From Cristatella mucedo (lineage: Eukaryota > Bryozoa > Phylactolaemata > Cristatellidae): a stretch of DNA of 64,000 bases. Where the stretch lies: positions 10,600,501 to 10,664,500 of the forward strand of contig WPIO01000001.1 in the NCBI GenBank assembly GCA_009760855.2, read 5' to 3'. This document shows, piece by piece, positions 12,649-22,699 of this stretch. The position numbers were made by a program, and so were the translations under genes. Position 1 is the first letter of the stretch. Every line of letters begins with the position of its first letter. The notes under the pieces are model-generated. The model saw only the letters and a list, made by a program, of their open reading frames with translations. It had not been told where the DNA came from and did not search any database.

Positions 12649-15600
12649 TTCTTACTCTAGTTCAACGACAGTGTGCCAATTGGTCGCCCTTGCAAAAGGG
12701 CTGTCCAATTTGTTTTGGTCATCTTTCAACGCTCCTTTAAATACTCTGTTTTAGTGCCTATAAATAATAATAGTAATAATGCACTCAATAAAGCGCCCTC
12801 AGAGAACTCAATCTCTCTTTAGGTGCTTTACATTTGCTGCAAAGGGAAATGCAATTGAATGGTAGATAATATCATGCTTGATAAACAAACAAAATGAATA
12901 ACATGGTTAGGGGTGATATGCACTGGGTCAGCATGTAAATGTGGTTAGTGGCAGCATACACAGTGTCAGCACGCATAAGCACATCAAGGACGAATTACAA
13001 GGACCCACTAAATGCTGTCCTAAATAGGTGTGTTTTTACATTCTTTTTAAATGTGGTCAGGTCAGGGGAAGTTCTGACGCAGGTCGGGAGGGAGTTCCAG
13101 GCTTTGGGAGCATACGAACTAAATGCACAGTCTCCAAAGGATTTAAGGTTTGTACGAGGTATTTCTAGACTGTTGGATTCCGAAAAGCAGGTTGTACGAT
13201 GTTTGGCCTGATGGGGGAGTAGATCTGAGAGATAGGCTGGAGCCATAGAACGAAGGGACCTAAAAGTGAGCGACAAAACCTTGAAGTCAATCCGTTGCTT
13301 GACTGGGAGCCAGTGCAGGTCGGCGAGAAGTGGAGTAATGTGGCAACTGCGACGCTCATGACAGACAAGCCTAGCTGCAGAGTTTTGCACCAGCTGCAAT
13401 CGCCTGATCGCACATGCTGGTAGGCCACTAAGCAGTGAGTTTCAGAAGTCGAGACGGGATGTCACGAATGCATGGACCAACTTGGACGTGGTATCCTTAT
13501 CTAAAAAAAGCCCAAATTTTAACAATGTTATGTAGCTGAAAATAGGCAGATTTGACTGTGGAGCTGATATGGTCGTCTAACGAGAGGTCGCTTTGGAATA
13601 TGACACCTAGATTTCGAGCTGATTCAACTGGAGAAATGCTGGCAGAGCCAATTTTGAGTTTCAGCCTTTCTAATTTGTGAATCACTAGTATTTGTCCTGA
13701 GTTCCTTCTGGTTATCTTTCGTGCCTATTAATATTTCAAGTTCTTGATCGCTTAAGCACTTCTCTGCATTGCATCTGCACAGATCTTAATACAGACAGTC
13801 CGTGTCATATCAGCTCACGGACATGTTTCTTTGCTCTGACGAACACAGTAGATTGATGGCCATATTTTTGAGATCATTCTATGCTTACTGCAATCACATG
13901 GAGGAGTGCACCAAGCAAGTAATGGTCAGCACAACTCTCTTAGCAGAGTTTATAAGCTTCCATTTCGACCATGCACATCCTTGCCTGCCTTCCCAGCAGT
14001 TTCCAGAAGTTTTATTAAGGCATAAAGCCGAATATAGTTTTCGTTTGGCTGCGTGAAAGTCTACGTAACTGTGCATGCTATTACAAGTGGGTATAATGAA
14101 GTGAGTCATTGAAAGTACTTGCTGAGATTCTATCGCAGTTTCCACATGTCTTTGTCACTATTGCCTCTCCGAATGTGTACTGCACAACGTGTCTTTCTTA
14201 ATTTGGCTTGGAGTTATTGATATTAGTATTTGACAGGTCATTGATGGAGGAATGTACAATCTGAAAGGTTAGTGTATGCATTTTTGCTCACATTAATGCA
14301 TACTTTTGCAGCGAGTGCAGTGAATGAAATATCTGGCCCTTTACCGCTGGAGACATACATAGTAGCAGCATCCTATAAGAGCAAGGGCAAAGGGGAAGTT
14401 ACCTTGAACACTGGAGACATGGTAGATGTCGTTGACAAGAATGCAAATGGTAATGCTTCAATGCTTGCTTCGACTTTTGAGCTATAATTGTGCATTTGGG
14501 TAGATTATTAATTGCTCTTGGAATACGTTTGCCTAAGACGACAGTTTCTCAAATTCATGTATGCTCTTCTTTTAAGAATGCAGGAACTATCGAGTGCTTT
14601 CAGCCTACTGCAAAGGCATACGATAAGCTAATTTCTTTAAGCTTTAGCTAGAAATGTGACTGGTCGAGCATCATCGTACCTCCTAGAATATGTATGTATG
14701 TATGAATATTTATGTACTGACTGTCGTGCACAAGGCATGCAGGTACACTCCATGTTTAGTAAAAATAACTTTGCTTTTGATAATGATAATAATAATCATC
14801 ATAGATTTGATATAGCGCCCTCAGAGAACTCAATCTCTTTCTAGGCACTTTACATTTGCTGCTAAGGAAGCATGATCGAATGGTTAGTGGTAAGCATGCT
14901 TTTACAATTATCAATTCACTTAAATGCAAATACACTTGTATGATTAGTGGCAGACCATAAAACCTGTTATGTCATAACTTCAAACCTACCTAATAAGTTC
15001 AGGTCAGGTATTAGAGCTAATCACTCCACAGAATCAGCACTGTTCGAGTGTTTCACGATCTTCTCATGAATGCTGACTTAGATACAGTCTCCCTATTAGT
15101 TTTGCTGGATATTTTAGCTGCGTTTGATAGTGTGGATCACCAAGTTCTTATTAAGCATCTGCCATCTCGCCTTGGCACCACTGTTACTGCACTGCAATGG
15201 TTTAGGTCCTATCCCCATAGGAGGTTTCAGAGCATTGATATCAACAGGTAACAGTCTAAGGGGCCTCTAAAGCATAGTGGGTAAGTTAACTAACCCCAAG
15301 GATCTGTGCTCGGTCCATTGCTCTTCACAATTTATACTCTCTCTGTTGCCGATGTGATATAATCACTAAGTACAATCAAGCTTGCATTATTTTTCAGATG
15401 ACACACAGCTGTACCTGTGCTTCGATACCTCCATGCCTTCCTGAATGTCGAATTCTTTCAACTCGTTGACTGCACATATTGCAGACAATCGCACTTGGAT
15501 GGAAGCAAACTTCCTCAAATTTAATGACACTAAAACCAGCTTACTAGCTATGGGTAAACCTAAAGTTACTCAGAAATGGGAATATCTAACCTTCAAAATG

Positions 15601-18600
15601 GTCGGCCAGCATATCTCTTGTAGCATCTTTATGCTATCTGGATGTCCTGTTCCAAAGAAACCTTTCACTAGACGACTGAATCAGCTCCACAGTCAAGTCT
15701 GCCTACGCTCAGCTACACATCGATTCGAAAATTCGGACTTGCTTAGACATAGATACCGGAAGCAAGTTGGTCCATGCATTTGTGACACCCAGACTCAACG
15801 TTTTTTACTCATTCCTTGCAGGTATTCCAGACTGTGCAATACTTAAAAAGGTTTTTCACTCACTTTTAGATCCCTTCACTCTCTTTCTCCGGCCTACATC
15901 TCCAGACTATTTGCTCAAGGCTAGGCATAGTACCACCCAATTTTCTTACTTAAGTCATTTAGTTGCGCCTCAAACCATCCTCAAATCCTTCGGAAACCGT
16001 GACTTTAGTGTGTGTTATCCGAAAGCCTGGAGCTCACTCCCAACTGGCGTCACGACATCCCTGACTTGGGAACATTAAAAAAAAAAGCTAAAAACGCACC
16101 TGTTCCTCGTATTCCCCGTAGCACTTATTCAGTGTGTGCGAATTTCCTTAGTGTTCTCATGTTTATTATACAGTGCACATGCTATTACTAAACAATTGCT
16201 TCTTTTGCTGCATATGTAAAGTGCACCGAAAGAGCTTTGGTTTTCTTAGGGTGCTGTACCAATGTCTTATTATTATTAAATTCTATATCGATCTGAAATC
16301 TACACAATTTTAGGATCTGTCTCGTCATGTAAACTTTGTGATTGTCACAGGATGGTGGTATGTACGTGTTGACGACCAAGAGGGCTGGGCTCCATCGACG
16401 TATCTCCAGTTGGCAAACGATGACTACACAACTGAGGAATGTCAATGCCTGTCTGGTATGCAGTCGCTTTTGAGCAGAGCTGTTCTTCTGGTTGACGTTT
16501 TGTAAAGTGATACATAGCATAAATTCTAACCTTCACTTATCAAGCAAGACCTGTATGAGCTTCTAACTTTGGCAGGCGCTAGAAGTGCACTATTTGGAAC
16601 TGCATATTGATCGACTTTCAGGCGAGATTTTTTTGACCACGAAGGCCTATGCTGCACAGCAGAGTGATGAGCTCAGCTTTCCCTGCAATGCAAGCATCGA
16701 GATTATGAATAAGATCAAAGATGGCTGGTGGATAGGAAGGTATTATGCGTTTTGGATTCGTTGATGCAAGAATTATATGACACATGAAATTTTAAAGCCG
16801 CTGTCGGGTTTTGACAGTATTTTAAAAATACAGTACGACCGAAGGCCATTTGCCGTAGAACTGAGTGCCAAAAAGAATTTGGCCTCGAGCAGGGAACGAT
16901 AACAAAGTCTCTCAATTCCTGGTCCTGTTCCTCTACTCAATCGATTGAGCTATCGAGTCCAGTTTCCTTCGGCACTCTATACGGGACTTTAAAGCCGACT
17001 TTAAATTTCTACTTCCGTGCTCCACTTCCAGCTGAATCTGGGTGTACTGTGCGGATGGGTGTGTATGCTTATAACTCCAAATTGGGTGTTAAACTGAAAC
17101 TGTTATCCACCTCCCCACGGTCAGGGATCAGAAAGCATATTTGCTACATGACTTCCATGGGTCCAGGCACATAGGAGAAACCTCTAGAAGCTGTCCAATA
17201 TTGTATTTTTGGCATCCCGTGAATGGCAGGATGCAAGTACAGTACAAAACCTCAGAAGTATCTGTGGAAGTCACACCGAAATGGCATGCCTTTTGGCCTA
17301 GGTTCGTCGGATAAATATGATTCGTTAAATTGCTGGTTATTTATTGTAAATCAAGCATAAGATCAAAGCCCAAACCATTTATGAAATAAAATAGCGAAAT
17401 CAAGGTGAATGCTCAATGCTGCAGGCAGCATGGATAACACCTCAGCAGTGATTTATCCAGGATCGAATCAAACAAACAGCGAATTGTGCATAATGAACAT
17501 CAACATACAAATATTCTTTGTAGTCAGAATACCTGCGGTCTGCCAAAAATGTAAAACTTTGATCAGCATCAACTCTAGTGTAAATTGCATGTACATGTAT
17601 GCAAGTACAACAATATGGGGAAAGATTTTGTCCTTAAAGCACATCGACACAACCGAGTTAAGAGCATCGGCTATAAAGATGTAGAAAACAATACTTTAAC
17701 ATCCTTATTGTATTCACTCTTGAATCGAAGCATACCTTACTTAAATTAAATGACGATAAAACCAACGTCCTAGTTAGTGGAGTTCAAGTCGGCCTACTTT
17801 CAGCTATGTAGTCTTATCCTATGCCCATTTAAGTCTCAGCTAAAGATGCATCTGATTTACTGTCTTTTCGCCCCAGCGAACTTGTATTTTTTGTTCATAT
17901 GCTTTTCGTGCTTGACTGTGCATGCTTCAGTGCATGTCGCTAACGGTGGCCCAATCTAGCCATCGGTACCAAGCATTGTGTGCTTTACATGCTTGTCTAA
18001 GTATGACAGCTTGCTTGACACTAACTGTTAGTTATTGCTTCTCTAGCATAAAGTTATCAGGCACCTGGCTAGAGATTTGGTTTTCTTAATATGGTGTGCA
18101 AGCGAGTTTTCATTATTATTAATAGTACTACAGTTCATAGGTACACAAAACATTCTATTGCTTAGGCAAAGCCTGCACCCAGTGGGACACCACCATTGTA
18201 GATACCAATTAATGACCGCTCTGTAAACCTGGGTCCGGTGTAATAACTACGATAAGTTACTATTACTAGAATCTGCATAAAAGTGAACTTTTTCTTAATT
18301 ATTTAGTGACCTGCTGGTAAGAAAATTTCCGAGCATTTTTTTTCGGACCCCACTACGTTGCAGACTCCATCAGGACAGAGTAGTGATGCTGATCCTCAGT
18401 AGCTGCTTGTAGTTTAATTAATATCTATGCTGATCCCAACAGCCCACGTTTCCTGTGTAAGAGCTGTTCGGTGCTGCTGGTATCATGTCTACTGCAGAGG
18501 CTGCTGATTAGACCGAGCACGAAGCCAATGCTGCTCCAGTAGCAGCTAGAGCTGCTGGCAGAGAGCTAGGATGCACAATTGCTGCCGGCCGCCAGTCAGT

Positions 18601-18848
18601 CTGCCGATCTCGCAGCAGAGTGCAGCTCGTCGATGCTGCTTGTTGCAGTGAACTGCATGTGTGCTTTGCAGCTATGACGGCAAAGTGGGCTACGTGCCAG
18701 CAGCCTATCTGACGGCTTACTCGGATCCTTACCTCGAAAGTGAGATCCGCTCGTGTACACGTGCTCCACTGGAGCAGAGGCCGACGATTCCCGTTCAAAG
18801 GAGGTAGGTGTCCAGCTGGGCAGCTAGCCAGCATCATGTTGCTGCAAC

Positions 18849-18899
<51 letters not shown>

Positions 18900-19610
18900 C
18901 TTCCTCTCTCACTCGCTCTCTGTCTGTCTCTCTGTCTGTCTGTCTGTCTGTCCTCTCTCTGTCTCTCTGTCTCTCTGTCTCTCTCTCTCTCTGTCTCTCT
19001 GTCTGTCTCTGTCTGTCTCTGCCTGTCTCTGTCTGTCTCTCCGTCTCTCTGTCTCTCTCTGTCTCTCCATCTATTCTCGCTCTCTCTTCCTCTGTCTGTC
19101 TGTCTGTCTCTCTCTTCTCTCCTCTCCCTTTTCTCTCTCTCCATTTGCTGCTCTAGTCACTGCACTGTCCTACTTGTCCACTCGCTTCGTTAGTGATAGT
19201 CTCGATCGTAGAAGAAATAAAAATGAAGGCCGCATCTATATAGCATCAGAAGAGCCTTAGTTGCTATCACCACTGTTTGCAATTGGCAATAAAGGACTGC
19301 CAGCTGCAGGGCTCCGATGTACCAACCGGTTCGTGAAGCGCGAGTATCCGGCCCAGGGGGTGGCGACGAGTTATACTCTGTATTTCCCTAGACAAACGTT
19401 TCATCATTGCTGAGCTGATAAGGCGATGCCGGTAAATGACGGAGCATGTGTCATTATTGCAGGAAAACAATTAAGGGCCTGAAAGAAGCACCCGAGAGAG
19501 ACCTGACTATGTATAGGAAAGCCAGTCAGAGAAACCGACGCGCTCGAGCAATTGCTGCAACCACTGCTACAGCCCAATCTGATGCAACGAAAGGCATGCT
19601 GGGTGTAACG
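1370..19610 (+). CDS. Gene A: p47phox/NOXO1-like NADPH oxidase organizer (PX-SH3-SH3), partial, multi-exon
   Basis: Nine exons (1370-1450, 1636-1717, 8230-8383, 12027-12094, 14312-14449, 16351-16455, 16622-16739, 18672-18803, 19463-19610) join into one open frame of 342 codons with GT/AG introns. In order it encodes a PX domain lacking its first strand (core [10 protein letters not shown]), a first SH3 ([16 protein letters not shown]), a second SH3 ([15 protein letters not shown]) and a basic linker ([15 protein letters not shown]). Known family members bind phosphoinositide-rich membranes by PX and the p22phox tail by the paired SH3 domains, assembling an active Nox enzyme; that role is inferred here. 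The first coding exon is not found, probably upstream of the window. The C-terminal exons are unresolved. Intron phases match gene B at 44074-62032 exactly. Tks adaptors share PX and SH3 but have four or five SH3 domains, so they fit less well. Confidence 0.85.
1636..1717 (+). CDS. Gene A PX exon (pairs with gene B exon 3)
   Basis: An 82-bp exon after TTTCAG, ending G|GTGAGC in phase 1. It encodes [11 protein letters not shown] followed by [15 protein letters not shown]. The FPIEAG stretch and the following VLP are hallmarks of the p47phox/NOXO1 PX domain. Confidence 0.9.
1863..4830. other. AT-rich gene A intron, no recognised gene
   Basis: Frames are short and stop-filled. The 3000-4800 part reads on the minus strand like a heavily decayed coding sequence in several short open pieces, possibly an old transposase, but I cannot assign a family. 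Confidence 0.3.
4831..4976 (+). mobile_element. SINE family 1 (tRNA-derived, LINE-like tail)
   Basis: The tRNA-like head has A box TGGTCCAGTGGTTAAGGTGC and B box GGCTCGAGCCCCG. The tail AGAGATTAAGTTCTCTTGG..GCTATACAAATGAATTATAT resembles the 3' end of LINE family B. Confidence 0.8.
5072..5704 (+). mobile_element. LINE family B 3' fragment (RT C-terminal region)
   Basis: The frame at 5087-5482 reads [20 protein letters not shown]-type sequence, [19 protein letters not shown] and [20 protein letters not shown], the conserved C-terminal region of L2/CR1-like ORF2. It ends in GGTGCTTTATCAAGTG plus ATT repeats. 5'-truncated, inside a gene A intron. Confidence 0.85.
5705..6519. other. Gene A intron, nothing recognised
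   Basis: Mixed-composition intron without a credible frame. A short tandem duplication of GCAATAGCATTTGTTTG lies near 6365-6398. Confidence 0.3.
6520..6660. repeat. CA then AT microsatellites
   Basis: A CA run (6520-6555) passes into imperfect and then pure AT repeats up to 6660. Confidence 0.95.
7033..7350. repeat. Unclassified dispersed repeat, copy 1
   Basis: 7205-7350 is a diverged direct copy of 8508-8672 (shared CTGCCTTCAATCAGCTT-type words and CTATTGCTTCC). 7033-7120 matches 8741-8822 in inverted orientation (CCACCAGCAGGA, CTCGGGGTCA). The two halves are therefore arranged differently in the two copies. Confidence 0.55.
8230..8383 (+). CDS. Gene A PX C-terminal exon (pairs with gene B exon 4)
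   Basis: A 154-bp exon after TTCTTCCAG, ending AG|GTCTGC in phase 2. It encodes the PX C-terminal helices ([18 protein letters not shown], then FVTLTPTD). It sits more than 6 kb after the previous exon, across SSR- and repeat-rich intron. The donor GTCTGC is weaker than the others. Confidence 0.85.
8508..8822. repeat. Unclassified dispersed repeat, copy 2
   Basis: Second copy of the repeat at 7033-7350, directly downstream of gene A's PX exon at 8230-8383. Confidence 0.55.
9142..9300 (+). mobile_element. SINE family 2 (tRNA-derived)
   Basis: TAGCCCAGGAGGTATGGCAC, then GTTGGTTCGAATCCTGCAG (a good Pol III B box), then GGCGATCCTTTATTGCC and CGATATACAAATGAGGC. Confidence 0.8.
9536..9684. repeat. 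CA microsatellite (partly interrupted)
   Basis: About 150 bp, imperfect in the first half and pure CA from about 9625. Confidence 0.95.
9717..9805 (-). mobile_element. SINE family 2 fragment
   Basis: GGCAATAAAGGATTGCCCGC then CAGGCCCGAACC is the reverse complement of the B box and body of SINE family 2, diverged. Confidence 0.45.
9830..12026. other. Gene A intron, nothing recognised
   Basis: AT-leaning intron between the PX and linker exons. No frame of interest and no repeat family I recognise. Confidence 0.35.
12027..12094 (+). CDS. Gene A linker exon (pairs with gene B exon 5)
   Basis: A 68-bp exon between TTTTAACAG and GTAAGT, entering in phase 2 and leaving in phase 1. It encodes a low-similarity polar linker ([14 protein letters not shown]) between PX and SH3-1. 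Assignment rests on splice sites, phase and position rather than on protein similarity. Confidence 0.7.
12318..12657. repeat. CT/TCTG microsatellite
   Basis: About 340 bp of CT runs with interspersed TCTG units. All three frames stay open and give Leu/Ser/Val/Cys-rich artefactual proteins. Confidence 0.95.
12762..13720 (-). mobile_element. LINE family B copy with probable 8-bp target duplication
   Basis: Minus-strand L2/CR1-like 3' part: the ATT-type tail is at 12768-12780 and the RT C-terminal frame at 12995-13399 ([18 protein letters not shown]). A second frame lies at 13497-13685 ([18 protein letters not shown]). GTGCCTAT at 12754-12761 recurs at 13721-13728, consistent with a target-site duplication. 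The frame is broken. Confidence 0.8.
14312..14449 (+). CDS. Gene A SH3-1 first-half exon (pairs with gene B exon 6)
   Basis: A 138-bp exon after ACTTTTGCAG, ending G|GTAATG in phase 1. It encodes [19 protein letters not shown] and [15 protein letters not shown], the ALYDY-like and RT-loop half of an SH3 domain. Confidence 0.9.
14768..14960 (-). mobile_element. LINE family B tail fragment
   Basis: GCGCCCTCAGAGAACTCAATCTC, TAGGCACTTTACATTTGCTGC: reverse of the family B 3' end, diverged. Confidence 0.75.
15000..16278 (+). pseudogene. Degenerate LINE family B reverse transcriptase
   Basis: Plus-strand RT remnants in several frames: [19 protein letters not shown] (RT motif A region, 15093-15155), [12 protein letters not shown] (about 15301), a decayed YADD box read as FSDDTQLYL (about 15396), [20 protein letters not shown] (about 15498), and the C-terminal [10 protein letters not shown] and PKAWSSLPT. 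It ends with ATT repeats. Many frameshifts and stops make it inactive. It fills a gene A intron between the two SH3-1 exons. Confidence 0.8.
16351..16455 (+). CDS. Gene A SH3-1 second-half exon (pairs with gene B exon 7)
   Basis: A 105-bp exon after TTGTCACAG, ending G|GTATGC in phase 1. It encodes [20 protein letters not shown], supplying the paired Trp and the GW.P..YL motif that complete SH3-1, then an acidic linker. Confidence 0.9.
16622..16739 (+). CDS. Gene A SH3-2 first-half exon (pairs with gene B exon 8)
   Basis: A 118-bp exon after GACTTTCAG, ending AG|GTATTA in phase 2. It encodes [15 protein letters not shown] and [14 protein letters not shown]. The exon is exactly as long as its gene B counterpart. 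The intron before it is only 166 bp, the shortest in gene A except the 185-bp one between the first two exons. Confidence 0.9.
16740..17689. other. Gene A intron, nothing recognised
   Basis: AT-leaning sequence after the SH3-2 exon with no credible frame or repeat family. Confidence 0.3.
17690..18122 (+). mobile_element. Degenerate LINE family B remnant
   Basis: Short recognisable pieces (AATGACGATAAAACCAACGTCC, the codons of NDDKTN, then TCGGCCTACTTTCAGC) and a decayed tail ending near ATTATTATTAA. Strongly eroded. Confidence 0.5.
18672..18803 (+). CDS. Gene A SH3-2 second-half exon (pairs with gene B exon 9)
   Basis: A 132-bp exon after TGCTTTGCAG, ending AG|GTAGGT. It encodes [20 protein letters not shown] and a basic tail ([14 protein letters not shown]). 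It completes SH3-2. A long CT microsatellite begins about 50 bp after the donor. Confidence 0.9.
18853..19146. repeat. CT/TCTG microsatellite
   Basis: About 290 bp of CT with TCTG interruptions, right after a gene A exon donor. Confidence 0.95.
19235..19370 (-). mobile_element. SINE family 2, minus copy
   Basis: AGAAGAGCCTTAGTTGCTATCACC, GGCAATAAAGGACTGCC, then a decayed reverse B box (GGGCTCCGATGTAC). Confidence 0.55.
19463..19610 (+). CDS. Gene A basic linker exon (pairs with gene B exon 10)
   Basis: A 148-bp exon after TTATTGCAG, ending phase 0 before GTAGGT. It encodes [20 protein letters not shown] followed by arginine/alanine-rich sequence. It occupies the position of the p47phox autoinhibitory region and shares RxTIxxL and ERDLxxYRK with gene B exon 10. 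Confidence 0.8.
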
Positions 19611-21331
19611 GTAGGTGAACTAAAGTGTGTGCGTGGGGTGAGTCCGGCTGGTCTGCTCGTGCTACACTAATTATCGAGCTTCACTAATTATCACGCTACA
19701 CTAATTATCGCACATAGCCTGTCTCTGCTGTCGTCAAGCAAAGGGTTTAGTGGTAAGGGCACCTATTCAAACAGCTTTCCGAAAGCATCCGACCTTGCAA
19801 TTTTTTCATGATCTCAACCGAACAAACCGATTACAGACTTGCTTCCTTCCAGCTATGCCCAATTTACTGTAAACCTTTGAGGGATTGGGTACCAGATGTC
19901 TTTCAGATGCTGTTCTCTTGTTTTAGCTATGCTGCAGCAAGAAAATAATTGTTAGTAAGTTTTCCTATTTTAATTATGCTATGGCAAGGAAGTAATAATG
20001 TCACCGGCTAGCTTGGCTCACAGTGTTCCCAAATTATCTTGATGAAGACAATCGATCGTAAACAAGAAGCTGTAGCTGTGAGCTGTGCAAGCTATTTAGC
20101 AGACATTTCTCATTTGGATGTGCCGTGCAAGCTATTTAGCAGACATTTCTCATTTGGATGTGCTGGAGAAATGGGGGCTGAGGTGGCGCAGCAGATTCAT
20201 AGACGACTAGTTATCGTTAGTGCTCACAGGGCCATGCCTGTCAACATGGTTATAGAGCTAGCTTTAAAAGGGAAGTATTCTGGCAATTCTGATCCCCAAA
20301 GGGCTCCTGAAAGGTTGTTGTCCTGCTCAAAAGGCCGACCCAAAACTGGCGCACTGAAGGGGGTCAGTGGCATCGTCTGAAGGCAGATCTTGCATTTTGA
20401 AGGTGCATTGACCTGCAGGTGTCTTCTCATAAGTGTGGTAGCCTTGTTATAAAAAAGAGAGAGCCTCACCCATAAAGAGAGCCCCAATGTCGACAGAAAG
20501 CTCGCCGTCCGACAGAGTTGTTTAGCCCCTCGAAAAATGGCGCACCCAGTGTTTGGCGAACCCGTAACACGCCAAATATGCAGCACGTGAACGCCTCACG
20601 AGGTCGGTCTTTTAGTTTGATTATATGCATGCCTGTACTGCTCCTCTGCTAAACAGCTGGTGAACAGCTGTTGGGAGCATCATAGGAACTGCCCGTGCAC
20701 AGCTGTGGTCCACCTCTGATTAATCATCGGGTCGGCAGGTGCACAGCTATGGTCGAGGAGTGCGACTTGAGTGGAAGAGAGTGGCGAAGGGAGTCGTGCT
20801 TCCCTCTGCTTCGTGTGTCGTACATTAAGCTGGTGGTGCTGGTGGTCATCGGCAGGCGTTTCTGTGCATGCGTGAACCAAACGACAGGTCTAGAAGAAAT
20901 CCGTACTCTCTGAGAAGTACAATTAAACGCTGCCAGATTTCGAATGCTTTAGTTTTAAATCTGCTGCCGTTCTCTCAATCTCGGATGGAGCACTGAAAGA
21001 GAACCTGCTGGCCTCCCAGTTAGCTGGCTTTCCGGTTTATATCCTCTCTGTTCGGCATGCTATGGGAGTGCCCTGTAGCTCGGAGCTGTTACTAACCACG
21101 CCGCAGGACCAGCCACTGTTTTTAGCATCTGGGTCGCCTGCCAGGCCAGGCATATAATTGCCTGCCGAAATGTGTGAGTTGACATGACTCCTGTGCCTAC
21201 TGCGTACCTCTACCTCTAGCTACCTCTTGCGTCACGGTGGGCTCAATTTCGTGGGCTCAATTTCCAAGGATGCTGTGGCATGCTCTCCTTTATTTCCAGT
21301 GCTGCAACTGGACTTTTGGGAGACTACGCAC
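19611..21331. other. Region after the last secure gene A exon
   Basis: No confident exon with the expected phase (0 in, 1 out) was found. It includes the 40-bp tandem duplication at 20085-20164 and a run of short open frames without recognisable domains. Confidence 0.3.
20085..20164. repeat. 40-bp tandem duplication
   Basis: Copies at 20085-20124 and 20125-20164 match at 39 of 40 bases; the unit starts GTGCAAGCTATTTAGC. Confidence 0.95.
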
Positions 21332-21875
21332 TACCGCATTTCCCGAACACAAGACTGGGTCTAATATGAATTTCTACTACAAAAGATGCATTATGGCATA
21401 TTTTCAGAAGATGCCTTATTATTTCATTTACATCAATCTATGCTTATTTATTTACAAAAATTAATCGTTGGGGGAGGTCACAAAATATACATAGTTCATT
21501 TTCTCTTTTTGGAATCAGGTCAACATTTTATCGAAAGTGTTTTAGTTCGTTTGAAATACTGCCCAGGAAAGTCCGGTCATCAGGTACATTGTGATTCATC
21601 AAATATATCAATATATCGAACTTTCAATGAGTACATCAAGTGTTTGATTGTTTGTAATGCCATTGTGACTTTTGCCAAGCTCCATGTTGATTGCTCCATT
21701 CGTTTGCTATTTGTGCACATCTTCATACAAATGCCAAGGTAGATATCCGGATTGCTCACATTCCTTGTAACAGGTGCTTATTTTTGGACAAGACTTAAAT
21801 ATACACGAGCTTCATGAAAAAAGTCTTGCCAGGGCTTATTTTCCGGCTAGGTCTAATTTGTAGGGAAATACGGTA
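21332..21875. mobile_element. TA-flanked DNA element (MITE-like, possible Tc1/mariner relative)
   Basis: The left end TACCGCATTTCCC (21332) and the right end GGGAAATACGGTA (21863-21875) are imperfect inverted repeats, and the outer TA on both sides fits a TA target duplication. The 540-bp body is AT-rich with no transposase I can recognise. Further in, GGCTTATTTTCCGGCTAGGTC precedes the right end. Confidence 0.5.
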
Positions 21876-21991
21876 TGTAAATCGGGCTGATTCTTCAGCT
21901 CATATTTTGTCAGCTCAGCCTGGGATGCCTGAAAGCACATGTCACTGACCAGGACTCACGCAGCACTGAACAAATTAAGCTGATTTAACAG

Positions 21992-22483
21992 CGTCATGTA
22001 TGTAATGTATCTCCTTCAGTAACTCCACAAAATCATAAAGACCATGTGGGTGTTACGCAGGAGAGTTTTGTATAGCGCACTCACAACCAAAGCGGCTTTC
22101 GGTACTCATTCGGTAGCCAACTGACTTTGTCTCGTGCAACAAAGAGAAAGTGGGAAGCATAGCAGAGTCAAGAGAGCAGTTGAGGTAGTGAGTAGCATAG
22201 AAGTAGCAGTTCAGGACCGCTGAAAAAGATGTGCCATAGTCGGCAGTTGGAGAGTAGATGTCGTTGCGTAAGAATTGTGGAAGCGAGTTCCACAGTCTAG
22301 GACCTGCAGAGCTAAAGCTTCTGTCGCCAACTGTCTTTAAGCAGAGGAATGGGACAGCTAATTTATTGTCCACACAGGACCTAAGGGCTCGAACAGGCTG
22401 AAACTGATGCAGCAGTTCAGCTAGGTATGAAGGAGCCAAGCCGTGGCGGACCTTGTGGGTCAGCGTGGGTCAGCGTAAGAACC
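21992..22483 (-). mobile_element. LINE family A 3' fragment
   Basis: Starts with the ATGTA-type tail, then ATCATAAAGACCATGTGGGTG, GAGAGTTTTGTATAGCGCAC and the ORF C-terminus (MAPSYLAELLHQFQPVRALR and GPRLWNSLPQFLRND on the minus strand at 22053-22439). Confidence 0.85.
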
Positions 22484-22486
22484 GCC

Positions 22487-22620
22487 AGAAGAGCCTTCGT
22501 GGCTATCTCCACAACTTGCCGTGGTCATTAAAGGATTGACCACGGCAGGACTCGAACCTACGGCCGGTTTGTGAAGGGAAAGCACCCTTTTCATGGGCTA
22601 AGATCCAGGGGCAACCGTCT
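22487..22620 (-). mobile_element. SINE family 2, minus copy
   Basis: AGAAGAGCCTTCGTGGCTATC, CATTAAAGGATTGACCACGG, then GGACTCGAACCT as a reversed B box. It lies at the end of a LINE A fragment. Confidence 0.55.
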
Positions 22621-22699
22621 GATGTGGTAGATAGGCCGGTTCATTGCAACGCAGGTTTAGTTTCTCTCCACATTGCTCATTAGTGCCACGCGAATTCGG

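Noticed and set aside
12205-12754. Ser/Leu-rich frames of up to 181 codons
   Set aside because: CT/TCTG repeat translated in three frames.
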